NCBI GenBank assembly: GCA_039822005.1
Contig: JBCBMZ010000007.1
Coordinates: 62,001 to 126,000 of the forward strand
Reading direction: 5' to 3'
DNA length: 64,000 nucleotides
From: JBCBDX01 sp039822005
Lineage (GTDB): Bacteria > Pseudomonadota > Alphaproteobacteria > Rhizobiales > Rhizobiaceae
A program made the position numbers and the translations under genes. Below the pieces are notes generated by a model. That model did not search any database. It was given only the letters and a program-made list of their open reading frames with translations, and had not been told where the DNA came from. Below, one piece after another: positions 16,913-25,667 of the stretch. The number at the start of each line of letters is the position of its first letter. Position 1 is the first letter of the stretch.

Positions 16913-17700
16913 CCCTCAAGGTCGGCATAAAAGCGGACTGCACATTTCTACCGCCGCGCTGTAGCTGTTCGGATGACATGTAACCTGACATTGCCGAACG
17001 CCCCGAATTCGTCGTCCGGGCTGCACTTGGCAAATGAACTTGGGGAGGAGTAAACACGGCGCTTTGGAAAGATTGCAGCACAATGGTGAAATCCGGCTGG
17101 AGCATTACGGGCTGAACCAGACACGCTATGAACGCGGGACCAGCTTTTGACCATGACGTCAGGCGTGCGTTGGAGCGAGGATTATGCTTATAAAAGTCCT
17201 GCGGCATATTCAATGAACCCGAGCAGGAGCCCGGTGAAGCAGCACTGGTGGGCTATATAAAGCGCCTGCCACGCGCGCATCCGCCCGGCGAAGTTTTCAA
17301 CTATTCCAATGGAGAGAACAATTGGGTCGGAATTCTGGTGGCCGAGACAACCGGAAAACCGGTTTCCCAACATCTGTCTGTAAATATCTGGCAGCCTCCC
17401 CCGAAAAAATCCAACTGAATAATGCCTCCAAATAGACTTACGTGGGCCCACTCGACGTTAGAAACGGTTGAAGCGAGACTACCGTGTCATTGCGCACAAT
17501 CCTGGTTCATTTGTTCAAAATCCTACCCGATCAGCCGCACATTCGATGGTTGTTTGACGCACGGTTAATGCGCGATCCGCGCAACTAAAGTTGCAAAACA
17601 CCAGAACGCAAAGCCGTAAAAGTCAGCGCCTCAGCCAAAGTCGATTCCATTTGCAACTGGACGAAATTGCTATCCTCCGGCAGTCTCGGGCGCTATTCAG
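16913..17700 (+). other. Gene-poor stretch with decayed coding sequence
   Basis: About 790 bases between the SDR and the NTF2-like gene hold no intact gene. Besides the serine-hydrolase remnant, a short frame at 17484-17588 (GTG start, 34 residues, beginning VSLRTILVHLFKILPDQPHI) has a protein-like composition but no recognised family and no ribosome-binding site; it may be another fragment. The rest shows nothing I can assign. Confidence 0.5.
17132..17418 (+). pseudogene. Frameshifted remnant of a beta-lactamase-like serine hydrolase
   Basis: Two adjacent frames together read like the middle of a class C beta-lactamase/esterase family protein. The first (17132 to about 17220) gives DQLLTMTSGVRWSEDYAY and ends in AAYSMNP. 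The second (about 17215-17418) gives PGEVFNYSNGENNWVGILVA, where YSN is the Tyr-x-Asn motif, and ETTGKPVSQHL. The frame changes between them, and the expected N-terminal Ser-x-x-Lys part and C-terminal half are missing, with a TGA directly upstream. No start codon or ribosome-binding site serves the fragment, so it is taken as decayed. Confidence 0.7.
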
Positions 17701-18177
17701 ATGGGAGTTAGACCAATCTCCGACCGTAGTTTTGAGCCGATCTCAAAGGCTGAAGTCATCGCCGCACAGCGTTTGTGGGCCAAATATGTCACCGAGCAAG
17801 ACGTTGAGAACCTCCTCAATCTCTACGATTTCGGTACGCCGGATGAGCCGCTTTTGTTCAAGCCGACGTTGGCCGATGTCGTACGTCTCGACCGTGCCGG
17901 CACACGTTCATATTTCGTGGGTGGTAATCCGGACTACCCGCATGACTTTGGGTTTCTCAACCGCGGATGGAAACGTGTCGAGTTCCAAAGCGCAGCCGGG
18001 CCGATCTTGAAGGCGGGCGGGCTCGGCTACAAAGACATGGGGCATTACACCTTTATCGATGGTGAGGGTAACGCCACCCGGGCGGACTACACATTTGCGT
18101 ATCACAAACTGGATGGCCGCGTACTGATCTCTTTGCATCACTCATCGCTAACGTGGCTGCCACCGGTGGAACCTTGA
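17701..18177 (+). CDS. NTF2-like / SnoaL-type protein (CaMKII association-domain-like)
   Basis: Protein of 158 residues whose core (about 20-150) matches small alphaproteobacterial NTF2-fold proteins often loosely named phosphoribosyl-AMP cyclohydrolase: LFKPTLADVVRLDRAG, YFVGGN, DFGFLNRGWKRVEF, DMGHYTFIDGEG, DYTFAYHKLDGRVLISLHHSS. No catalytic set for a cyclohydrolase is seen, so that name is not used. ATG 17701 is the first start in the frame; a ribosome-binding site is not evident. It is convergent with the dehydratase gene. Confidence 0.75.
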   Translation: MGVRPISDRSFEPISKAEVIAAQRLWAKYVTEQDVENLLNLYDFGTPDEPLLFKPTLADVVRLDRAGTRSYFVGGNPDYPHDFGFLNRGWKRVEFQSAAGPILKAGGLGYKDMGHYTFIDGEGNATRADYTFAYHKLDGRVLISLHHSSLTWLPPVEP

Positions 18178-18201
18178 TTTTTCCGCGTTCTCTGACATGT
18201 G

Positions 18202-19227
18202 TCATTGTGTCCATCGTGTCGGTTGCGCCAACCGATAGCACTCGCAAAAGAAGGCAGCGTCCACATTGCCCCCGGTGGCCACTACAGCGATGGCCTTGCC
18301 CTTCGTCTCGATCTTACCGGCCAGAACAGCGGCGAGGCCGACTGCCGCGCCCGGTTCAATCACCATTTTGAAGGCATCAAATCCGACCTTCATCGCCATG
18401 CGCACTTCGTCATCGGTGACCGTCAGCACGCCATTCAAATGCTTCTGGTTGATAGAGAAGGTGAGGGGGCCTGGCTTATCGGTCATGATGGAATCGCAGA
18501 TGGTTTTGCGGCCCTTCGGGTTGGGCACCGGGCGGCCTGCTTCCAGCGATCGCTTGGTGTCATCAAACAGCTCCGGTTCGACGCCGTAGATTTGCGTATC
18601 GGGGGACCATTCACCGGCGTTGATCGCTGTGGTCGATGTAAGCCCACCGCCCCCGCAAGGGGTAAGGATCGTATCAAGCATGACGCCCATGGCGTTGGTA
18701 TCTTCAAATATCTCGCGCGAGACAGTCGCGCCTCCTGCCAGAACGCGTCCATCTTCGCCGGGGGGTACCAGCACCATGTTGCGCTCGGCCTTTATGTGCT
18801 CGGCAACGGCTTCGCGCGTCTCCTTGTTGCGATCATAGGTGATGACTTCAGCACCCAATTGACGCGTGCGGTTGATTTTTGTTTCGGGTGCATCGGCAGG
18901 CATTACAATGACCGCTGACGTCTCAAAAATCGTGGCGGCAGTGGCGACCGCCTGCGCATGGTTGCCGGACGAGTAGGCGATAACGCCGCGATGGCGTTCA
19001 TCATCGTTCAATTGGCGGATGCGGTTGTAAGCGCCTCGGATTTTGAAAGCGCCTGTGCGCTGCAGGTTCTCTGCCTTGATGAAAAGACGCCCACCCATGC
19101 GCTCACTGATTTCGGCGTTCTCCAGGAGTGGCGTGCGGATCGCGACGGCTTTGATCGCTTCGGCGGCTTCTTCAATCTCGGCGAATGTGGGCGGCTTGAG
19201 GGCAGGTAAGTCTGTGGTAGTTGTCAT
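18202..19227 (-). CDS. Threonine/serine dehydratase-like PLP enzyme
   Basis: Fold-type II PLP enzyme of 341 residues that likely deaminates threonine or serine, or a related 3-hydroxy amino acid. PLP lysine Lys62 in RTGAFKIRGA, SSGNHAQAVA, and the phosphate-binding CGGGGLTS are intact. It ends without the regulatory ACT-like domain of biosynthetic IlvA, so a catabolic or serine-racemase-like role is favoured. ATG 19227 overlaps the TRAP permease stop by 4 bases (ATGA); an upstream extension in the frame would run into that gene and is not family-like. The coupling suggests the enzyme acts on, or downstream of, the imported solute. Confidence 0.9.
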   Translation of the reverse strand: MTTTTDLPALKPPTFAEIEEAAEAIKAVAIRTPLLENAEISERMGGRLFIKAENLQRTGAFKIRGAYNRIRQLNDDERHRGVIAYSSGNHAQAVATAATIFETSAVIVMPADAPETKINRTRQLGAEVITYDRNKETREAVAEHIKAERNMVLVPPGEDGRVLAGGATVSREIFEDTNAMGVMLDTILTPCGGGGLTSTTAINAGEWSPDTQIYGVEPELFDDTKRSLEAGRPVPNPKGRKTICDSIMTDKPGPLTFSINQKHLNGVLTVTDDEVRMAMKVGFDAFKMVIEPGAAVGLAAVLAGKIETKGKAIAVVATGGNVDAAFFCECYRLAQPTRWTQ

Positions 19228-21326
19228 TGGGTCGCTGCGGTCGGTTTTTTTATATTCCAGACAAACAACACCACAAAAAACGCAAGCGCAATCACATGCA
19301 CCATTCCTCCGATCGGCCACATCAGGGTTGCGCCAATCGCCAATACCAAGAGCCGCTCAATCGGGTTCATTTGGTTTTCCCAATGGCCCTGTATGGCCGC
19401 GGCGACAGCCCATAGGCCGGGGAGGGCGAAGGCAAAAATCTGCAGCATTTCCGGCCAATTACCGCTTAAAAGCGGCGTATAGGCGAAAAGTAGCGGTACA
19501 AAGTAAAGACCCTTGGCAACCTTCCACGCCGCGATACCGGTTTTCATCGGCGGGCTTTCGGCAATCGCCGCGGCTGTGAAGGCTGCCAAACAGACAGGCG
19601 GCGTGACGTTTGAATCCTGGCTCAGCCAGAAAATGATCATATGCGCGGATAAAAGCGACAAGGCTATCGTTGCTGCGTCAAAAGCCTGGCCGGTGACGAG
19701 CGTCAGGCTTTCCGGTGGCACAGCGGCAATAAACTCGCGTGCCTGCGCCACACTCATCGGGGCGGAAAGGGCGGCGATTTGGTCCGGAACAGCGAGCATG
19801 AAGACGGCCTTGGCTGTTTCGGGCAATTGACCGGCAGCTATTAAATCGACCAGCTGGCCTTGTAGTATCAGCTGGTTCAATGCCGGAGCGGAAAGCGTGC
19901 CCAGTACGATGTAGGCTGCGGTCACTGGTAGGCCCATGCCGAGCACAAGTGAGGCGAGTGCGACCAACACAAGCGCGATCATGAGCGATCCATTCGACCA
20001 CGTCGAGATCATCAGCGAGAATGTATTGCCGATACCGGCGGTGGTGATGACGTTGACGATAAGCCCAACGGCACAGAGCAGGACGCCCGTCATGATCATG
20101 TTGCGCGAGCCCAATTCCAGCGCTTCAATTATGCGCTTTGGGCCCATACGATTTGGCGTCAACCAGGAGGCTGCGATGCAGGTCAGAATGGCGTAGCCTG
20201 CCGCATAGGTTGGCGTGTAGCCGTAAACGAGCAGACTGATGAGCAGGCCAACCGGAAGTAGGAAACTCGGCCCACCGCTTTTGAACACCTCCCAAAGGCC
20301 GGGCCCGTCCTCATCGGCAAGGGCGACGGCGTTGGAACGTTTCGCTTCGATGCGAACGAAAAATCCGACCGTGGCAAAATACAAAATGGCGGGTAGGATC
20401 GAGACGGTGACGATGGTTGTGTAGGGGATTTGGGTAAAGCTTGCCATGACGAAAGCGCCAGCACCCATAATGGGCGGCATCAATTGACCTCCCGTAGAGG
20501 AAGCAGCTTCAACACCGCCGGCAAAGTGCTTGGGAAATCCGGCACGTTTCATGAGGGGAATGGTGATCACGCCGGTTGAGGCTGTATTGGCGACGGCCGA
20601 GCCGGAGATTGTTCCCGTCAGGCCCGACGCCAGCACGGCTACAAAGCCAGGGCCGCCGATAAAGCGACCCGCAACAATGCGGCTTATGTTCACGATGAAA
20701 TCACCTGCACCGGACTTCAGCAAAAAGGCGCCGAACAAGATAAACATGAAAACGAAGGTCGATGAGATGCGTGCGATCGTGCCGAACATGGCATCATCGC
20801 CGTACATGGCGCGGAAAGTAATTGTCTCGAGCGAGAGACCTGCAAAGCGGAAGACACCTGGCACATACTGGCCCCAAAAGGCGATGTAGGTGAGCGCTGC
20901 GAGGATGAGAAAGGGTATGATCAGGCCCGTCGTGCGACGGGTAAACTCCAGTGCCCCCAAGATACATAGTCCGGCGGCCAGCCGGTCAGTCCATATTAAC
21001 CGCACGCCTCGGTCGTAAACCGCTGACTCAGCAAGAACAATATAAAGTGCTGCGGCAGCGACGGCGATACCAAAAGCGATATCGAGTGTACGCACGGTCG
21101 TGTTTTTGGCCCAGTTTGCGGTGGCGACCGGCGTTACCAGCGCGCACAGGAGCGCAAAGCCCGCAAAGTGAAAGCCGTTTTGGAAAAGCGTCGATACATT
21201 GCCGAATGAATTCATCCAGATGTGGGTGACGGCGATAATCACGCCCAGTATGAGGATGACAAGTTCTACGCCGCGCCGCTCCAAAAGGGAAGGCGACGCG
21301 TTCTGCGTCATAGTTTCAGCGCGCAT
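19224..21326 (-). CDS. TRAP transporter permease, fused DctQM type (TAXI system)
   Basis: Inner-membrane permease of 700 residues with roughly 18-20 hydrophobic segments. The N-terminal part is the small-subunit-like region and the rest is the DctM-like ion-coupled carrier, with FLLKSGAGDFIVNISRIVAGRFIGGPG, GTISGSAVANTASTGVITIPLMKRAGFP and LGMGLPVTAAYIVLG. The fused form usually pairs with TAXI-type binding proteins, and one is encoded just upstream (67-base gap). It overlaps the dehydratase start by 4 bases. The imported compound is unknown; dicarboxylates and amino acids such as glutamate are known cases. Confidence 0.95.
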   Translation of the reverse strand: MRAETMTQNASPSLLERRGVELVILILGVIIAVTHIWMNSFGNVSTLFQNGFHFAGFALLCALVTPVATANWAKNTTVRTLDIAFGIAVAAAALYIVLAESAVYDRGVRLIWTDRLAAGLCILGALEFTRRTTGLIIPFLILAALTYIAFWGQYVPGVFRFAGLSLETITFRAMYGDDAMFGTIARISSTFVFMFILFGAFLLKSGAGDFIVNISRIVAGRFIGGPGFVAVLASGLTGTISGSAVANTASTGVITIPLMKRAGFPKHFAGGVEAASSTGGQLMPPIMGAGAFVMASFTQIPYTTIVTVSILPAILYFATVGFFVRIEAKRSNAVALADEDGPGLWEVFKSGGPSFLLPVGLLISLLVYGYTPTYAAGYAILTCIAASWLTPNRMGPKRIIEALELGSRNMIMTGVLLCAVGLIVNVITTAGIGNTFSLMISTWSNGSLMIALVLVALASLVLGMGLPVTAAYIVLGTLSAPALNQLILQGQLVDLIAAGQLPETAKAVFMLAVPDQIAALSAPMSVAQAREFIAAVPPESLTLVTGQAFDAATIALSLLSAHMIIFWLSQDSNVTPPVCLAAFTAAAIAESPPMKTGIAAWKVAKGLYFVPLLFAYTPLLSGNWPEMLQIFAFALPGLWAVAAAIQGHWENQMNPIERLLVLAIGATLMWPIGGMVHVIALAFFVVLFVWNIKKPTAATQ

Positions 21327-21393
21327 CGTTTTTTCCGATCAGTTAAGAAGCGGCGACCCCCGGGGCACAGGGACCGCCGCGCGGGAGGATTGC

Positions 21394-22422
21394 TTACTCA
21401 GCAGCCATCAGACTGTCTGGAACATCCAAACCTGCTTCCTTGTAGAAGCGTGCTGCACCGGGATGCAGCGGTACTGGGAGACCTGCAATGGCCTTTTCAA
21501 CCGCCATGGCTTTTGTTGCTGGGTGGATGGCCTGCAGGAATGGCAGGTTTTCGTACATGGTTTTGGTGATCTGATAGACATCTTCTTCGGGCAGGTCTTT
21601 GTGTGTTGCCAAGAAGTTCGGTTGCGCGATCGTTGTAATATCTTCGTCGATGCCAGGATATGTGCCACCTGGGATCACATATTCTGTCCACAGACCGCGA
21701 CCACCATCGGCTGTTGCCGATTGCTCTTCTGTGAAGCTGAGCAGTGTTACGCGGTCGCCCGCTGCTGACAGCAATTGTGTCACCGCAGAAACAGGAACGC
21801 CGGCCGGTGTGCCCATACCGACAGCTTGGCCGTTCTGCACAGCTTCTGCCGACGGGCCATAGCCGCCGAAGACGAGTTCGTAGTCTTCATCCAGGCTTAC
21901 GCCGAAGCCGGAAAGGATGGTGCGGTTGGAGCCGATGGTGCCAGAGTTTTGGCGACCCAACGCCATCGCTTCGCCTTTCAAGCCGACTAGATCGCTGACC
22001 GTGCCGGTTTCCGCGCGATCAGATGCGATCACGAAGTGCTCGACATTTTGCCAAAGCATGGAGACTGAACGCAGATGCTCTTGTGGGCCATCTGCTTCAA
22101 CCGGGCCTGTCCCTGTCGCTGCATAATAACCAAACAGACCTTGAAGGATCGCAAATTGTGCTTCGCCATCGCGGATCAGTTTGACATTTTCGCCAGAGCC
22201 TGCCGATGAAATTGCGCTCATGCCGATCTTTTGGCGTGGCTCCAACTTGACTTTGGTCAGCGTGGAAATCGCCACACCCACCGGATAATAGGTGCCGCCC
22301 GTTGAGGCGGTCGCCAGAATGTAGTTGCGTGCTTCCTGCGCGACGGCAGTTCCCATCGCGGCCAGCGCTACTCCTGCGGCAAGTACGCCGGATAGCAATG
22401 TTCTGCGTTTCATAAAGTTCAT
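21394..22422 (-). CDS. TAXI-family TRAP transporter solute-binding protein
   Basis: Periplasmic binding protein of 342 residues. A signal peptide begins MKRRTLLSGVLAAGVALAAM with cleavage near AVAQ; the paired arginines allow either Sec or Tat export. The mature protein opens ILATASTGGTYYPVGVAISTL, typical of TAXI proteins, and closes with LHPGAARFYKEAG. GGGAGGAAG stands just before ATG 22422. It is the first gene of the TRAP operon; two inverted repeats lie in the upstream gap. Confidence 0.94.
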   Translation of the reverse strand: MNFMKRRTLLSGVLAAGVALAAMGTAVAQEARNYILATASTGGTYYPVGVAISTLTKVKLEPRQKIGMSAISSAGSGENVKLIRDGEAQFAILQGLFGYYAATGTGPVEADGPQEHLRSVSMLWQNVEHFVIASDRAETGTVSDLVGLKGEAMALGRQNSGTIGSNRTILSGFGVSLDEDYELVFGGYGPSAEAVQNGQAVGMGTPAGVPVSAVTQLLSAAGDRVTLLSFTEEQSATADGGRGLWTEYVIPGGTYPGIDEDITTIAQPNFLATHKDLPEEDVYQITKTMYENLPFLQAIHPATKAMAVEKAIAGLPVPLHPGAARFYKEAGLDVPDSLMAAE

Positions 22423-22442
22423 GTCTTCCTCCCAAATGAGAT

Positions 22443-22484
22443 GCTGATGCTCATCAGCTTAAATGAAAATAGATCGTCTATTTT
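22443..22484. promoter_or_regulatory. Two adjacent inverted repeats upstream of the TAXI gene
   Basis: GCTGATG-CT-CATCAGC (22443-22458) and AAAATAGA-TCG-TCTATTTT (22466-22484) are perfect dyads 20-60 bases before the TAXI start codon, in a 160-base gap. They could be operators for the adjacent response regulator; the second might also end transcription of the upstream regulator gene, although no clean T-run follows on the minus strand. No sigma-54 promoter (GG-N10-GC) was recognised by eye. Confidence 0.4.
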
Positions 22485-22582
22485 TGGTTTTCACTCCCAA
22501 CGTCACACTAAAGATTTGAAAGGGCAAAAAAACGATATGCTTTTGTGCGCTGCAATATGGCGGCGAAAAACCGCCGGTTGAT

Positions 22583-23860
22583 TCAAGAGATACCCAAACG
22601 CTTCATCCGTTCGCCCAACGTACGCCGTGGAATTTTAAGCAATTTGGCAGCTTGCGATTGGTTGCCGCCCGTCGATGCCAGCGTGGCGCGTATCAATTGG
22701 CTCTCAAACTGGTGCACTTTGGCGCGCAGGTCCAAGTCGAGCTCTTCTCGCGTACTATCGCCGATTGCCAAGTCCAAGCCTGCAACATGCGCGATGGCCA
22801 CTTGTTCCAGTTCGCGCATATTGCCGGGCCAATCATGCTCCAACAGACAATTGATCAGATTTGGCGTAATGGCCGGGACTTCACTTTCCGAGGGTGCGTG
22901 TTTGGCGACCATAAATGCAAAAAGTGCTGGTAAGTCATCAAGCCGATCTCGCAGTGGGGCCAACGGAATTGGCGTGACCGATAGATGGTCGCCAAATGCA
23001 GACTGAACCGTCTTTGCCTTTTCGGGCCGGGTCCACAAAATGAGACGGGAGTTGACGACAAAAGGAGAGTCGAAGCCGGGCGGTTGTACCTGTCCTTCGC
23101 GTACAGCAGTTGCCAGCATTTGAAGAACGTTTCGCGGTATTTTTTCAGGTTCTGCGATGATGAGCGTGCCGTTTTCAGTGGCGCGTAGAGCGCCTTTGGC
23201 GTCAGCAAATCGATTGCCGCCAAAAAGGGCCGAGGTTGCGGATCCCTCATTGCCCAACAGGGAGCCTCTCAAGGAAATAGCGGCGCCTATGCGCTCTTCG
23301 CTTGTGTGATGGATCGCTTTTGCCAGCTCTGCTCTGGAAGTTCCGCGTTCACCTACGAGCAAGAGCGGTGAATACAATTGTGAAAGCCGAGAAAGTTGTT
23401 CGACGATCTCGATGTTGCGTTCGCCGTCGCCGGGAAAGAAGCGCCGCAGGGGGGATTGCGCCGCCAGCTGACGTTTCAGGCGTTCAAGCTCGGTGCGCAT
23501 ACGATTTTTTTCTTCGACACGTCGCACCACATTGAGCAAATGGTCGGGCTCATAGGGTTTTTCGAGAAAGTCTTCGGCTCCCAATTGCATGGTCTCCACC
23601 GCAGCCGGTACATCGCCATGACCCGTCAGTATAATGAAGGCCGGACAATATTCTTCGTTTTGAAAGCTCTTGAGCAGCCATCGCCCGTCGTGACCCGGCA
23701 TGCTAAGGTCGGAAATAACGATGTCGATGGGGACTTCTCGGCTGACAGCCAACGCTTGAACCGCTGACCCGGCGATTTGGGTTTTGTAATTGTGAAGCGA
23801 CAACCAGTCCGCCGTTGCCCGCGCGACATCCAGTTCGTCATCGACAATTAGAACTTGGGT
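22583..23860 (-). CDS. NtrC/DctD-like response regulator with degenerate AAA+ domain
   Basis: Regulator of 425 residues. The receiver domain is intact (Asp9/Asp10, phospho-acceptor Asp52 in SDLSMPG, Thr80, Lys102) and the C-terminal Fis-type helix-turn-helix is present (NQSQAAKLLKIPRRTLGERM). The central AAA+ domain is degenerate: the Walker A position reads GERGTSRAE instead of GESGTGKE, the GAFTGA sigma-54 loop is not recognisable (GGNRFADAKGAL), and Walker B reads NGTLIIAEPE. It probably controls transcription without ATP-driven sigma-54 activation. ATG 23860 starts exactly at the receiver; an in-frame GTG at 23902 would overlap the kinase gene. The kinase gene ends 13 bases upstream. Confidence 0.88.
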   Translation of the reverse strand, partial: TQVLIVDDELDVARATADWLSLHNYKTQIAGSAVQALAVSREVPIDIVISDLSMPGHDGRWLLKSFQNEEYCPAFIILTGHGDVPAAVETMQLGAEDFLEKPYEPDHLLNVVRRVEEKNRMRTELERLKRQLAAQSPLRRFFPGDGERNIEIVEQLSRLSQLYSPLLLVGERGTSRAELAKAIHHTSEERIGAAISLRGSLLGNEGSATSALFGGNRFADAKGALRATENGTLIIAEPEKIPRNVLQMLATAVREGQVQPPGFDSPFVVNSRLILWTRPEKAKTVQSAFGDHLSVTPIPLAPLRDRLDDLPALFAFMVAKHAPSESEVPAITPNLINCLLEHDWPGNMRELEQVAIAHVAGLDLAIGDSTREELDLDLRAKVHQFESQLIRATLASTGGNQSQAAKLLKIPRRTLGERMKRLGIS

Positions 23861-23873
23861 CATTTTTTTCTGA

Positions 23874-25667
23874 TCACTGTGCCGGTTCAGCAACTTGGTC
23901 ACTTGGCGGCATGACGTTTGGCGGCGCTGCCGGTAATGTCACCGTCACCAGCGCACCACCATCCCGGTGATCTGCCAACTCGATCCGTCCGCCATGTCGT
24001 TCGACTATTTCGCGTGTGATCGCAAGGCCCAGGCCGAGACCTTCTCCGGTAATTTTTGAGCTGGCAAATGGCTCGATGGCCTCGCTTGGTTGCATATTCA
24101 CAAAGCCTTCACCGGTATCGCGAACGCTGAGCGCAACCGTCTCGTCAATTTGTACCGAAGAAATCATGATCTCTTTGCGATTACAGTTTGCAACCGCATC
24201 AATGGCGTTTGAAACAATGTTGACGATGACCTGCTGCAACTGAATATCGTCTGCCTTAACGCGCAATGCGGACTGCAGTTTGTTCTTTATTTTGACGCCG
24301 ACGTGCCGTGTTTTGGGGTCGAGTACGGCAAGGGCTGCGTTGACCGTATGAGCAAGGCTGACGTCTTGGGTACGCGGCGTGCCTTGGCGTGCAAACGTTT
24401 TTAAGTGTTTGAGCATCCGATTAAGCCGCCCGGTCATGTCGATGGCGGTTTTCAACTTCTCGCGAACGGGACCTTCATGGGCTCCGTTTGCCATGTGGTT
24501 GGCGCTTGCCAACGTTGTCTGGAGTGCAGCCAGTGGCTGGCTGACTTCGTGGGCAATGGTGGCCGACATCTTGCCCAACGCTGCAAGTTTGGCCGCTTGG
24601 ATGAGTTGGGCTTGGGTTTGGTGCAAATTTTCTTCGGCGCGTTTGCGCTCGTCGATTTCGGTGCGCAGTTCCCGTGTGCGGATGGTGACCTTTGTTTCAA
24701 GGTCGCGGTTTTGGGCCTGCTGCAGTTGGTGGTACCGGCGTCGTTGGCGTGCGATCACAAGCGCTGCGACAAAAAGCGCAAAAGAGAACGCAACCGACAG
24801 TGTCAGGCTGGCTGCGCCGATTATCAAATCTCGACGCGATGTTGTTGTATGGATCGTCCAACCGTTGATCCCGATTGGCAATGCACCGATAAGTCGGCCA
24901 TCTCCTGAGGTGTAGCTTTGACTGTCGGCACCGTTTGCCGTGGATATGAGCGGGCTTTTGAAGTTTGCGGATACTCGTTCGTATGATCGACTGGCTTGTA
25001 GCCGGAATAACGCGGCATGTTCCAACAAACGCAACGGTCGATAAAGATCATCGGGTCGAGTGGCGAGAAAAATGATGTTGTCATTGTCGCTGACAAAAAA
25101 CTCTTCGCGCGCCGAGCGCCATCGTTCGACGATTGGTTCCAAGTCGATTTTGACGACAATGACACCTTCGCGATAACCGGTTGTGCGAATCCGCTGAGCC
25201 ATAAAATATCCCGGGACACCAGTGGTCGCACCTATGGCAAACATGCCTCCCCGCCCGGTTTGAAGCGCGTTGATGAAATAGGGTCGAAACTGATAGTTGC
25301 GTCCTACGAACGACAGTGTGTTGTCATGGTTGCTGGCTGCCAGTGTCAGGCCATCCTGGTTCATCAGGAAGATCTCGCTTGCCGCCGTTTTGGCGCGTAC
25401 CACCTCCAAATATTGGCTGACTGACAGCGCTTCTTCAGCCGTCGCCAACGGGTTGAGAAGTCTGATGACACGGCTGTCGAGTGCCAATACGGACGGGAGC
25501 TGCTCATATGTGCGCAAATGGCTCACTACGGTGCTGCGCGCCAGGGTGAGACGATCGTGCATCTGAACATCGGCGCGCTCGGTTACCACGCGCATCGCGA
25601 TCATTGCGATGCCACCTAGCAAGGTAAGCGCCAAAACGGAAACCAGAATGGCATTGCGCTTTGACAT
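23874..25667 (-). CDS. DctB-like sensor histidine kinase
   Basis: Membrane histidine kinase of 597 residues. TM1 at about 7-25, a periplasmic Cache-type sensor (about 30-278, with GRNYQFRPYF and PGYFMAQRI typical of the DctB family), TM2 at about 281-305, a coiled coil, HisKA with phospho-acceptor His373 (IAHEVSQPLAAL), and HATPase boxes N (NIVSNAIDAV), G1 (DTGEGF) and G2 (GEGLGLGLAIT). A strong GGGAGGAG precedes ATG 25667; a longer frame upstream lacks a ribosome-binding site and would bury TM1. It is paired with the regulator that follows and presumably senses the TRAP substrate. Confidence 0.93.
   Translation of the reverse strand: MSKRNAILVSVLALTLLGGIAMIAMRVVTERADVQMHDRLTLARSTVVSHLRTYEQLPSVLALDSRVIRLLNPLATAEEALSVSQYLEVVRAKTAASEIFLMNQDGLTLAASNHDNTLSFVGRNYQFRPYFINALQTGRGGMFAIGATTGVPGYFMAQRIRTTGYREGVIVVKIDLEPIVERWRSAREEFFVSDNDNIIFLATRPDDLYRPLRLLEHAALFRLQASRSYERVSANFKSPLISTANGADSQSYTSGDGRLIGALPIGINGWTIHTTTSRRDLIIGAASLTLSVAFSFALFVAALVIARQRRRYHQLQQAQNRDLETKVTIRTRELRTEIDERKRAEENLHQTQAQLIQAAKLAALGKMSATIAHEVSQPLAALQTTLASANHMANGAHEGPVREKLKTAIDMTGRLNRMLKHLKTFARQGTPRTQDVSLAHTVNAALAVLDPKTRHVGVKIKNKLQSALRVKADDIQLQQVIVNIVSNAIDAVANCNRKEIMISSVQIDETVALSVRDTGEGFVNMQPSEAIEPFASSKITGEGLGLGLAITREIVERHGGRIELADHRDGGALVTVTLPAAPPNVMPPSDQVAEPAQ

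Noticed and set aside
17065..17150. Possible N-terminal extension of the serine-hydrolase remnant (LERLQHNGEIRLEHYGLNQ)
   Set aside because: The frame is open for only about 28 codons and does not match the expected Ser-x-x-Lys region, so it was not included.
16913..17700. A transposon or integrase scar in the folA-hflK insert
   Set aside because: No transposase sequence, terminal inverted repeats or target duplications were found; only decayed hydrolase sequence is visible.
18199..18918. Plus-strand 239-codon frame opposite the dehydratase
   Set aside because: Antisense shadow of a gene with intact PLP motifs; composition is His/Gly/Arg-rich with no recognisable domain.
22583..25667. Two-component pair as an ordinary DctB/DctD system
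   Set aside because: The regulator lacks Walker A lysine, Walker B acids and GAFTGA, and no sigma-54 promoter was seen, so the standard model was not adopted.
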